From: DASTGO01 sp035719045
GTDB lineage: Bacteria > Actinomycetota > Actinomycetes > Actinomycetales > Kineosporiaceae
DNA length: 34,700 nt
Direction of reading: 5' to 3'
Assembly: GCA_035719045.1 (NCBI GenBank)
Contig: DASTGO010000099.1
Location: 1 to 34,700, forward strand
The translations under genes and the position numbers were made by a program. Below are positions 7,635-14,592 of this stretch, one piece after another. A model generated the notes under the pieces. The model was not told the origin of the DNA, did not search any database, and was given only the letters and a program-made list of their open reading frames with translations. Position 1 is the first letter of the stretch; the number at the start of each line of letters is the position of its first letter.

Positions 7635-8225
7635 CTACGGCAGGGCGATCCGCTGCCCCGCCACCACCCCGGCACTCGGCAGCGCGTTCAGCTCGATGAT
7701 CTGGGCGATGACCTCCCGCCGATCCCCCTGCGGCGCCGCCTCGCCGGCGATGCCCCACAGCGTCTCCCCCGGCAGGACCACGTGGTAGCGCACCGGCACC
7801 GGCTCGGCCCCGGCGCCAGCCACGGCCGGACGGCTGAGCAGGAGGACGGCGAGCAGGGCGACCAGCATGGCCAGCAGGACGACTCCAGCCCGAACCACCA
7901 GCCGGCCCCGACGGGTCAGTCGCAACCGCCCGGGGGCGGCGATCCCCGCCGTCGCCTCCCCCACGGCGGACAGGCCGCACACCCGCAGATCCCGGCCCAC
8001 GCCCCGGGCGGCGCCGCCCCCGACCACCCCTACCCCGACCGCCGCCGTCCGGACTCCCGCCGGCCGCCGAGCCCCCGCACCGTCCGGGTGCACGGCGCGG
8101 GCACACCCACCCCGCCGGCCTCCGTCGATCACCCGCAGCCGCGGGCGCCCCACCCCCGGAGCGTTCGGGGAGGCCGCGCCTGCGGCGGTACCGGTGGCAC
8201 TGGTGCGGACGGTGGTGGTGGCCAT
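7635..8225 (-). CDS. LysM-domain membrane protein, ChiZ-like SOS cell-division inhibitor
   Basis: A 196-aa protein with a long, low-complexity cytoplasmic N-terminus, one membrane segment near residues 118-140 (VVRAGVVLLAMLVALLAVLLL) and a C-terminal extracellular LysM domain (YHVVLPGETLWGIAGEAA...IIELNALPSAGVVAGQRIAL) for peptidoglycan binding. Position, orientation and domain order match M. tuberculosis Rv2719c (ChiZ), which lies between nrdR and divergent lexA and is induced by DNA damage to halt division; equivalence is inferred from synteny. The ATG ending at 8225 is supported by GCGGAGG five bases upstream. Two abutting SOS boxes lie 24-55 bp upstream, and a candidate promoter (TCGACT 8304-8309, 17 bp, TAGAAC 8281-8286) places the transcription start inside them. 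LexA control is therefore expected. Confidence 0.88.
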   Translation of the reverse strand: MATTTVRTSATGTAAGAASPNAPGVGRPRLRVIDGGRRGGCARAVHPDGAGARRPAGVRTAAVGVGVVGGGAARGVGRDLRVCGLSAVGEATAGIAAPGRLRLTRRGRLVVRAGVVLLAMLVALLAVLLLSRPAVAGAGAEPVPVRYHVVLPGETLWGIAGEAAPQGDRREVIAQIIELNALPSAGVVAGQRIALP

Positions 8226-8248
8226 GATTGCCTCCGCGTCTGAGGGAA

Positions 8249-8264
8249 TCGAACCTGTGTTCGA
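8249..8264. promoter_or_regulatory. SOS box 1 (LexA site)
   Basis: TCGAAC-CTGT-GTTCGA is a perfect actinobacterial LexA palindrome, 24 bp upstream of the chiZ-like start. Confidence 0.95.
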
Positions 8265-8280
8265 TCGAACGCTTGTACGA
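8265..8280. promoter_or_regulatory. SOS box 2 (LexA site)
   Basis: TCGAAC-GCTT-GTACGA has one mismatch in the second arm and directly abuts SOS box 1, so two LexA dimers could sit side by side. Confidence 0.8.
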
Positions 8281-8316
8281 GTTCTACCACCCCCCTCATG
8301 CGGAGTCGAGACACGT

Positions 8317-8332
8317 TCGAACACCTGTTTGA
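8317..8332. promoter_or_regulatory. SOS box 3 (LexA site at the lexA promoter)
   Basis: TCGAAC-ACCT-GTTTGA has one mismatch. It overlaps the lexA -35 element (8329-8334), so LexA bound here would block its own promoter. Confidence 0.85.
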
Positions 8333-8357
8333 AAGCGTGTCGCCGAGCCCCTAGCGT
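8329..8357 (+). promoter_or_regulatory. Predicted lexA promoter
   Basis: TTGAAA (8329-8334), 17 bp, TAGCGT (8352-8357). The expected start is near 8364, giving a leader of about 28 nt that contains the lexA ribosome-binding site. Confidence 0.65.
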
Positions 8358-8391
8358 GACGTCATCGCCACGAGGCTCGAGGAGGCCGACG

Positions 8392-9147
8392 ATGACCGGG
8401 GATGACCAGATGGGCAGCGACGACGGCGGCGCGGGGGGCTCCGCCCAGGTGCACCAGCTGCCTGACGGTCCCACCGGTGGCGACGGCCTGACCCCGCGGC
8501 AGCGTCTGGTCCTGGAGACCATCCGGGACGCGGTGGACCGCCGCGGCTACCCGCCGAGCATGCGGGAGATCGGTGAGGCGGTCGGGCTGACCAGCCCCAG
8601 CAGCGTGGCCCACCAGTTGGCCACCCTGGAACGCAAGGGCTACCTGCGCCGGGACCCGAACCGCCCGCGCGCGATCGAGGTGACCCTCCCGTCCGGGGCC
8701 AGGGCCGCCACGCTGCGCGGGGGTGGTGTGCCGGAGGGCTTCGACGAGACCGGTTCCGGGGACGTGCATCCGCGCCCCTCGTACGTGCCGGTGGTCGGCC
8801 GGATCGCCGCCGGTGGACCGATCCTCGCCGAGCAGGCCGTGGAGGACGTCTTCCCGCTGCCCCGGCAACTGGTCGGCGACGGCACCCTGTTCCTGCTCAA
8901 GGTGGCCGGCGACTCGATGGTCGACGCGGCGATCTGCGACGGGGACTGGGTGGTGGTCCGCCAGCAGCCGGTGGCCGACAACGGCGAGATCGTCGCGGCG
9001 ATGATCGACGGCGAGGCCACGGTGAAGACGTTCAAGCGCCGCGACGGCCACGTCTGGCTGTTACCGCAGAACCCCGCCTATGAGCCGATCCCCGGTGATC
9101 AGGCGACGGTGCTCGGCCGGGTGGTGGCCGTGCTCCGCCGGATCTGA
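8392..9147 (+). CDS. lexA: SOS response repressor LexA
   Basis: Cytoplasmic repressor of the SOS regulon that cleaves itself when bound to RecA filaments. The product has 251 residues. A winged-helix DNA-binding domain spans about 31-97 (SMREIGEAVGLTSPSSVAHQLATLERKGYL), followed by a linker and an S24-type latent protease domain. The scissile bond is A140-G141 in GRIAAGG, the nucleophile is S175 (GDSMVDAAI) and the base is K212 (ATVKTF). The ATG at 8392 follows GAGGAGG; the open frame runs further upstream but only through SOS boxes and the divergent gene. It is divergent from the chiZ-like gene, with SOS box 3 over its -35 for autoregulation. A strong hairpin follows the stop. Confidence 0.98.
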   Translation: MTGDDQMGSDDGGAGGSAQVHQLPDGPTGGDGLTPRQRLVLETIRDAVDRRGYPPSMREIGEAVGLTSPSSVAHQLATLERKGYLRRDPNRPRAIEVTLPSGARAATLRGGGVPEGFDETGSGDVHPRPSYVPVVGRIAAGGPILAEQAVEDVFPLPRQLVGDGTLFLLKVAGDSMVDAAICDGDWVVVRQQPVADNGEIVAAMIDGEATVKTFKRRDGHVWLLPQNPAYEPIPGDQATVLGRVVAVLRRI

Positions 9148-9192
9148 GGTCCACCGGGCGGCCGCGGCTGGGCCGGGCACGGACGTGCGGAC

Positions 9193-9230
9193 CGGGGGTT
9201 GAGGGATCCGTGAGGATCCGTCAACCCCCG
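9193..9230. terminator. Hairpin downstream of lexA
   Basis: A 10-bp outer stem (CGGGGGTTGA with TCAACCCCCG), one G-G mismatch, a 6-bp inner stem (GGATCC twice) and a GTGA loop. It begins 45 bp after the lexA stop. There is no T-tract, as is common for actinobacterial terminators. Confidence 0.65.
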
Positions 9231-9277
9231 TCGGAGAATCACCCTCGCCCCGCAGTCGCCGGGAGCCGCGCCGCGCG

Positions 9278-9327
9278 ACGATCCGAAACGATCCGGAACG
9301 ATCCGGAACGATCCGGAACGATCCGGG
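9278..9327. repeat. Five tandem 10-bp repeats
   Basis: Five consecutive copies of ACGATCCGGA (first and last copies slightly varied) lie in the convergent spacer between lexA and the small Cys-rich gene. The period is close to one helical turn. Confidence 0.85.
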
Positions 9328-9373
9328 ACCATGAGAGGGGCGGCGGGAGCGGCCGCCGTATGGTGAGCCGGGA

Positions 9374-9541
9374 TCAGGTTCGGGTGAGCCGCTCCGGATG
9401 ACGAGCGCACGGCTCGTCGTCGTGGACGTGCCAGTCGGATGCCGAGCAGCCGGCGTGCGGGTCAGAGGCGCAGTCCCGGTAGCAGGTGCACTCCTCGACG
9501 GCCGTGTCGGCGCGCCGGGTTCCCTTGATGAGCTTCGCCAT
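9374..9541 (-). CDS. Small Cys/His-rich protein (55 aa), unknown function
   Basis: A 55-aa reading frame with cysteines at 18, 20, 24, 32 and 45 and histidines at 29, 38, 40 and 48, starting MAKLIKGTRR. The spacing (EECTCYRDC...HAGC...DWHVHDDEPC) suggests metal binding or a compact disulfide or zinc fold; I do not recognise the family. The gene seems leaderless: a -10 box TAACGT (9548-9553) ends six bases before the ATG and TTGACG (9573-9578) lies 19 bp further up, with no Shine-Dalgarno sequence. Two 28-bp direct repeats stand upstream of the -35. It is convergent with lexA and downstream of dinG on the same strand, but its own promoter suggests independent expression. It is too short to stand out by length; the promoter, start and non-random residue content support it. 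Confidence 0.65.
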   Translation of the reverse strand: MAKLIKGTRRADTAVEECTCYRDCASDPHAGCSASDWHVHDDEPCARHPERLTRT

Positions 9542-9580
9542 TCCAGAACGTTACGGGGAAGGTCGGGGCCAGCGTCAAGA

Positions 9581-9667
9581 CCTGTCACCCTCGGGCGCAC
9601 GAGCGGTGCGACCTCGTCACAATCCGGCACCGCAAGGCGCCTGTCACCCTCGGGTGCACGAGCGGTG
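9581..9667. repeat. Two 28-bp direct repeats with internal dyad
   Basis: Copies at 9581-9608 and 9640-9667 differ at one base and are 59 bp apart. Each contains CACC-CTCG ... CGAG-C-GGTG, which folds as an 8-bp stem with one bulge. They lie between the dinG stop and the promoter of the 55-aa gene, just upstream of its -35, and could be activator sites. Confidence 0.75.
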
Positions 9668-9699
9668 ACCACACGCCGTCCCGTCAGTGGGCCAAGAGA

Positions 9700-12294
9700 T
9701 CAGCGGGTGAACAGGCCGTCCAGGCCGAGCATCCCCTCGTCGTGACCCGCCCCTGAGCACTGACGACCCACGCCTGTTCCGCCGGCGTCCGGGTCCTCGG
9801 CGTACGGGTCCTCGGCGTCCGGGTCCGTGGGCAGGGCCCCCTGTCGGCTCTCGCCACGGGCCTCACCCGCAGTCGTCGGCACCACGGCCAGGCCGAGGTC
9901 CGCGAGCCGGGCCAGCACCTGCGCGCCACTGCAGCCCACCCGGTCGGCCAGCCGGTGTGCCGCCTCGCCGGCGGTGATCCCCGCCCGCAGTACCGCATCC
10001 TCGGCCGCCGTCCAGCCCCGCCCGGCACGTACCGCGGACCGGCTGGACCTGGCGCTGGGCACCGGGCTGTCGGCAGCATCCCCGGCCCGGTCCACCGGAT
10101 CGGCCACCGGCAGTGGCGGCGGCGCCGCGGCATCGATCCGGCGCAGGGCGTCCAGCACCACTTCGCGGTCGGTCGTGCTCCAGAACGGCGGCAGCGAGGC
10201 CCGCAGGAACCCCCCGTAGCGGGCCGCCGCGAGCCGGGAGTCGAGCACGGCGACCACCCCGCGGTCGGACGCCGCGCGGATCAGCCGGCCGGTCCCCTGG
10301 GCGAGCAGGAGCGCGGCATGGGTGGCGGCGACCGCCATGAACCCGTTCCCCCCGGCCCTGGCCACCGCCTGCTGCCGGGCCGCCGCCAGCGGGTCGTCCG
10401 GGCGCGGGAAGGGGATCCGGTCGACGACGACCAACTGGCAGGCCGACCCCGGGACGTCCACCCCCTGCCACAGCGAGAGCGTCCCGAACAGGCAGGTCCG
10501 GGTGTCCCGGGCGAACTCGCGGACCAGGGTCGGGGTGGCGTCGTCCCCCTGGCAGAGGATCGGCAGCTCGCACTGTTCGCGCAGGCGTTCCGCGGCGTAC
10601 TCGGCGGCCCGCCGGGAGGAGAACAGGCCGAGGGTCCGCCCACCGGCCGCTGCCATGAGCGAGGCCAGTTCGTCGAGTGCAGCGTCGGACAGGCCATCGC
10701 GTCCCGGCGGCGACAGGTGGCGTGCCACGTAGAGGATGCCCTGCCGGGGGTAGTCGAACGGGCTGCCGACATCCAGCCCCCGCCACGGTGGCGCCCCGGT
10801 TCCGCGCAGCCCCACGGCACCCGCCGTCGCGTCGAAGCCGCCCCCGGGAGTGAGCGTCGCCGAGGTGAGGACCACCGTCCGCTCCGCGAACAGCCGCTCG
10901 CGCAGCATCCCGGCCACGGACAGCGGGGCGACGTGCAGCCCCACCCGCTCCACCCCGTCGGAGCGGCGGATCCGCGACACCCACACCACGTCACGACCCG
11001 GCCCCTGGACCCCGTCAGGATCGTCCGCCGGCCCGCCACCCCCGTCCTCCGGCGACCCCGCTCCGGACGCCGAGGCCGAGGCACCCGCCGCTCGGGGCGC
11101 CCCGGAATCGGCCTCGGCGGACTGCGCACCGGCTGCGGGACCGGACACCAGCCGGTCGGCGACCTCGAACAACTCCTGGACGGCCGCCCGGGCCACTTGG
11201 CGCCCGCCATCCGGGCCGGTGGTCGACGGGTCCCCCTTGAGCGAGGTCAGCAGCCCGCGCGCGGCATCGCGCAGCGCCGACAGGGCCACCACGAGGAACT
11301 CCGGCAGTGCCGTGGTGATCCGGCCGTCCGGCAACTCGTCCAGGGCCGCGGCCAGCATCGCCCCGGCATCCTGCAGCCGACCGGTGTCCGCAGCCCCGGC
11401 CCGCCGGGCCCGCTTCGCCGCCGCGTCCACCGCCCCTTCGGTCAATTCGTCGGAGATCACAGACGTCACCCGGTCGGCGAGTTCATGGGCCTCGTCGACG
11501 ATGAGCAGCTCATGCTCCGGCAGCATCTGCCGGCCCTCGAAGGCGTCGATCGCCACGAACGCGTGGTTACTGACCACGACATCGACGTGGTGGGCGCGTT
11601 CGCGGGCCTGCTCGCTGTGGCAGTCGGCGGCCAGGGGGCAGCGCTGGGCGCCGAGGCACTCCTCGGCGCTGACGGACACCTGCCGCCAGGCCCGCTCGCT
11701 CACCCCAGGGACCAACTCGTCCCGGTCCCCGGACCGGGTGCCCTCGCCCCACTCCCGCAGCCGCACCACCTCCCGGCCGAGCCGGGAGGTGGGGGACGGC
11801 TCGGCCGTACCGGTACTCCCGGCCGCCGCGCCCGCCACCGGAAGGTCGAAGAGCAGGTCCTCCTCGGGCGGGAAGCCGCCTTCGAGCTTCTGCCGGCACA
11901 GGTAGTTGCGGCGGCCCTTGACCAGCTGCCAGGTCGGGCGGCGGCCGAGCAGTCCCGCCAGGGCATCGGCCACCCGCGGGAGGTCCCGGTCGACCACCTG
12001 GGCCTGCAGCGCCAGAGTGGCGGTGCTGACGACGACCGGCCGCTGCGTGCGGACCGCCTGGGCCACGGCGGGCACCAGGTACGCCAGGGACTTCCCGGTG
12101 CCGGTCCCGGCCTGGACCAGCAGGTGGCGCCCGCGGGAGGCAGCCTCAGCGACGGCTGCCGCCATCTCCTGCTGCCCCGGACGCGGCACCCCACCGACGG
12201 CGGCGACCGCGGCGTCGAGCAGCGGCAGGACGCCGAGCGGATCGTCCGGCCGGGAGGACCGATGCCCGGGCTCGGCGTTCAGGGCGGCGGACAC
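9700..12294 (-). CDS. dinG: DinG/XPD-family Fe-S ATP-dependent DNA helicase
   Basis: Superfamily 2 helicase that likely unwinds damaged or structured DNA 5' to 3'. The product is 864 aa. Walker A is AGTGTGKS (62-69); four cysteines, C133, C213, C219 and C225, lie where DinG and XPD bind a 4Fe-4S cluster; motif II is DEAH (267-270). LTSATLTPGG and QGTGRLIRAASDRG are later motifs. An Ala/Gly/Asp-rich insertion (about 395-440) and a C-terminal extension from about residue 765 (GWTAAEDAVLRAGITAGEAAHRLADRVGCSGAQVLARL) that looks like a small helix-turn-helix or SANT-like domain are additions to the core. Start GTG ending at 12294: no clear Shine-Dalgarno, but TAGGCT lies 8 nt upstream, so a leaderless mRNA is plausible. 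No SOS box was found near it. Confidence 0.93.
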   Translation of the reverse strand: MSAALNAEPGHRSSRPDDPLGVLPLLDAAVAAVGGVPRPGQQEMAAAVAEAASRGRHLLVQAGTGTGKSLAYLVPAVAQAVRTQRPVVVSTATLALQAQVVDRDLPRVADALAGLLGRRPTWQLVKGRRNYLCRQKLEGGFPPEEDLLFDLPVAGAAAGSTGTAEPSPTSRLGREVVRLREWGEGTRSGDRDELVPGVSERAWRQVSVSAEECLGAQRCPLAADCHSEQARERAHHVDVVVSNHAFVAIDAFEGRQMLPEHELLIVDEAHELADRVTSVISDELTEGAVDAAAKRARRAGAADTGRLQDAGAMLAAALDELPDGRITTALPEFLVVALSALRDAARGLLTSLKGDPSTTGPDGGRQVARAAVQELFEVADRLVSGPAAGAQSAEADSGAPRAAGASASASGAGSPEDGGGGPADDPDGVQGPGRDVVWVSRIRRSDGVERVGLHVAPLSVAGMLRERLFAERTVVLTSATLTPGGGFDATAGAVGLRGTGAPPWRGLDVGSPFDYPRQGILYVARHLSPPGRDGLSDAALDELASLMAAAGGRTLGLFSSRRAAEYAAERLREQCELPILCQGDDATPTLVREFARDTRTCLFGTLSLWQGVDVPGSACQLVVVDRIPFPRPDDPLAAARQQAVARAGGNGFMAVAATHAALLLAQGTGRLIRAASDRGVVAVLDSRLAAARYGGFLRASLPPFWSTTDREVVLDALRRIDAAAPPPLPVADPVDRAGDAADSPVPSARSSRSAVRAGRGWTAAEDAVLRAGITAGEAAHRLADRVGCSGAQVLARLADLGLAVVPTTAGEARGESRQGALPTDPDAEDPYAEDPDAGGTGVGRQCSGAGHDEGMLGLDGLFTR

Positions 12295-12503
12295 CCGACG
12301 AGCCTAGACGCTGCCCGCGACACCGCTGCGGGGGACGCCGGGTCCTGTGGGCAACGGACACAGCGCCGGCCATGGGACACAACCCTCGACATGCCCGAGC
12401 ATCTGCACGTGCATGCGTAGGTGCGGGCGCCATTGCGGTGTGGCACGGTGGAACCGGCCCCCCGAACCCGGATCTGTCCCCCCGGGCCAGGAGATGATCG
12501 CCT

Positions 12504-13469
12504 GTGGACTGGTACGTCGAGCCGAGGAACACCACTGCGGTCCCGTTGCTGCGCAAGCAGATCATGGCGTACCTGCGTCGGCACGCCGCCCCTGGTCGCG
12601 ACCCGGGTGACGCCGAGTTGGTGATCTCCGAACTGTTGGCCAACGCCCTGGAACACACCGATGGGCCGGCCTGGGTGTCCGTCCGCTGGGACGAGGCCCA
12701 CCCGATCCTCACCGTCGCCGACCTCGGCCCCGGATTCGCCCCGGGCACCATCCGCCGGCCGTTGCCGGTCGACGGTCTCCCGGCCGATCGGGGCCGCGGG
12801 CTGTTCCTGGTCACGCATTTCGCGCAGGACTTCGAGGTGGTCGCCCGGTCGGGAGGCGGCAACACGGTCCGCGCGACCCTTGACGTGGTCCGCGTCCCGG
12901 CGCGCCCGCCGTCCCCGCCGCGGCAGGCCGACGACCCGCTGCCGCTGCCGTCCGAGCCGTCCCGGGGCGCGGGCGGCCGGGAGGGCTTCCTGCGGGCGCT
13001 GGTGGTCCACCTGATGCAGGCGGTCGAACTCCAGTACGGCCCCGAGGCCGCCGGCGCGGCGATCAACCAGGTCGGCACCGATGTCGGGCAGCGGCTGGAG
13101 GCGCAGTACCGGGCGGCCCGGGTACTGGCCGGCAGACTGACCCCGCAGCAACTCGGGGAGTGTCTGGCCCGGCTGAAGCGCGAGATCGGCGGGGAGTTCG
13201 ACGTCGTGGAGGCCGACGAGCACCGCGTGGTGCTGGCCAGTACCCGGTGCCCGTTCGGACCGGGCGTCCGGCGCACCCCCGGGCTGTGCCGGATGACCGC
13301 CGGGGTCTTCGGCGGCATCGCGACCCGCAATGTCGACGGCGGTGAGGTCCGGGTCCAGTTGGAGGAGCGGATCGCGGTCGGTGACCCCGCCTGCCGGATC
13401 GTGGTCTGGTTGCAGCCCGTGGCGTCCGAGGTGCCGGCCGGGACCCAGCGGTTCCTGGCGCCGCGCTGA
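12504..13469 (+). CDS. RsbW-like ATPase domain fused to a MOD1-like output domain
   Basis: A 321-aa cytoplasmic protein. Residues 1-130 form a GHKL ATPase of the anti-sigma-factor/RsbW type: N box E43-LLAN47ALEHT, G1 box D73-LGPGF, and a G2-like GRGLFLV near 97-103. A Pro-rich linker follows. Residues about 160-315 resemble the MOD1 (methanogen output domain 1) family: CPFGPGVRRTPGLCRMTAGVFGGIATRN near 247-274, then ERIAVGDPACRIVVWL. Such fusions suggest phosphorylation- or partner-switch signalling, but the partner is not in the window. The GTG at 12504 follows AGGAGA at nine bases. It stands alone between divergent dinG and the convergent hydrolase; hairpins at 13496-13580 may end it. The MOD1 assignment rests on memory of the family pattern. 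Confidence 0.8.
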   Translation: MDWYVEPRNTTAVPLLRKQIMAYLRRHAAPGRDPGDAELVISELLANALEHTDGPAWVSVRWDEAHPILTVADLGPGFAPGTIRRPLPVDGLPADRGRGLFLVTHFAQDFEVVARSGGGNTVRATLDVVRVPARPPSPPRQADDPLPLPSEPSRGAGGREGFLRALVVHLMQAVELQYGPEAAGAAINQVGTDVGQRLEAQYRAARVLAGRLTPQQLGECLARLKREIGGEFDVVEADEHRVVLASTRCPFGPGVRRTPGLCRMTAGVFGGIATRNVDGGEVRVQLEERIAVGDPACRIVVWLQPVASEVPAGTQRFLAPR

Positions 13470-13495
13470 CCGGCGCGCGACCGGGCGCGGGGTCC

Positions 13496-13580
13496 GGAGC
13501 CGGGGGAGAGGACCGGCCGGCCCCCGGATCCGCGACAGGACAGGCACCGCACGCGAACCCCGGGCGCCCCGCGCGGTGCC
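13496..13580. terminator. GC-rich hairpins in a convergent gene gap
   Basis: The spacer contains CCGGGGG paired with CCCCCGG (about 13500-13528) and GGCACCGC (13543-13550) paired with GCGGTGCC (13573-13580). They could terminate both converging genes. Neither has a T-tract. Confidence 0.4.
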
Positions 13581-13596
13581 CCGGGCAGGGCGCGGG

Positions 13597-14589
13597 TCAG
13601 CCCACGGCTGGGACGGCACGGGCGGCCAGCGTCTCGATCGCCGCCGCCACCGGTCCCGGGTCGCTGATCATCGTCAGGTGCCGGGCCTGCGGGATGAGTT
13701 CCGCCCGCCCTGCGCCGATGGTGTCCGCAGTCCGCTGTGCGCTGCCGGCGTCGAACACCGGGTCCTGCGCGCCGTACACCACCGACCGTGGGAACGGCGC
13801 CGACCGCAACTGTTGCAGGGTCACCACCGGCAGGCCCGGGACGCCGAGGGAGACCATGTCCCACACCGCCGACTCCGCCCCGGCCACCCGGAACGGCCGG
13901 CGCCAGCGCTCCGCCCCCGCCTCGTCCAGAGCCGGGCAGCGCGGTCCGCAGGCTCGCGCGTAGACGGAACGGATCAGCGCATCGCTGCGCACTCCCAGCC
14001 GCAGCACCGTGGTGCGGTACGGCGGCAGCAGCAGGAACCTCGCCGGGGACTGCTCCCCCGCACCGGTGTTGAGCGCGTCGCCGTCGAGAAACATCAGACC
14101 ACCCACCGATCCGGGTTCCCGCAACGCGGCCTCGGCGACGACGGCGGCGCCGCTGGAGTGCCCGACCAGCACCGGACGCTGCAGGTGCAGGGCCGCGATC
14201 AGGGCGAGGAGCTGCCGGGTCTGGTGGTCCAGGTCGAACGGGGCGACCCGCCGGCTGTACCCCCAGCCGTCGAGGTCGAGGGCGAACACCCGGTGCCTGG
14301 CGGCCAGCCGCCCGGCCAGGTCGGACCAGGTGTCCGCGGACTCGGCGGCCCCGTGCACGAGCACGACCGGGCTGCCGGACGTTCCCCAGGACACGTAGCG
14401 GGTGAGCACGTCACCGGCCTGGACGAAGGTCAGCCCGGCGGGCGGGGCGGCCGGATCCCCGGTGAGCAGGTTGTAGCCACCGGACGCCGTGGTCAGCACG
14501 ACCAGCAGGACGAGCAGGGCCAGACCGGCACGCCTCAACCGCCGCCGCCACGGCCTGGGGGCCCGGCCGGCCAGCTCCTGCGCGGACAC
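13597..14589 (-). CDS. Membrane-anchored alpha/beta hydrolase
   Basis: A 330-aa alpha/beta-hydrolase-fold protein with an N-terminal Arg-rich stretch and one hydrophobic segment (about 21-38), so probably anchored with the catalytic domain outside; it could also be a signal peptide without an obvious cleavage site. The oxyanion strand is VVLVHGAAES (75-84), the nucleophile is S145 in GHSSG, the acid is the Asp of YGAQDPV near residue 270 and the base is the His of ARHLTMI near residue 303. The substrate is unknown; this architecture covers esterases, epoxide hydrolases and haloperoxidases. The GTG start ends 3 bp after the hflX stop, so it is the distal gene of an hflX transcript and possibly translationally coupled. 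Confidence 0.9.
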   Translation of the reverse strand: MSAQELAGRAPRPWRRRLRRAGLALLVLLVVLTTASGGYNLLTGDPAAPPAGLTFVQAGDVLTRYVSWGTSGSPVVLVHGAAESADTWSDLAGRLAARHRVFALDLDGWGYSRRVAPFDLDHQTRQLLALIAALHLQRPVLVGHSSGAAVVAEAALREPGSVGGLMFLDGDALNTGAGEQSPARFLLLPPYRTTVLRLGVRSDALIRSVYARACGPRCPALDEAGAERWRRPFRVAGAESAVWDMVSLGVPGLPVVTLQQLRSAPFPRSVVYGAQDPVFDAGSAQRTADTIGAGRAELIPQARHLTMISDPGPVAAAIETLAARAVPAVG

Positions 14590-14592
14590 CGC

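Noticed and set aside
7867..8391. Upstream extension of the lexA open frame
   Set aside because: It would run through the SOS boxes, the lexA promoter and the divergent chiZ-like gene; ATG 8392 has the SD sequence and gives a normal LexA length.
9278..9327. Regular 10-bp repeats considered as a CRISPR-like array
   Set aside because: There are no spacers, the unit is far too short and no cas genes are present; it is a simple tandem repeat.
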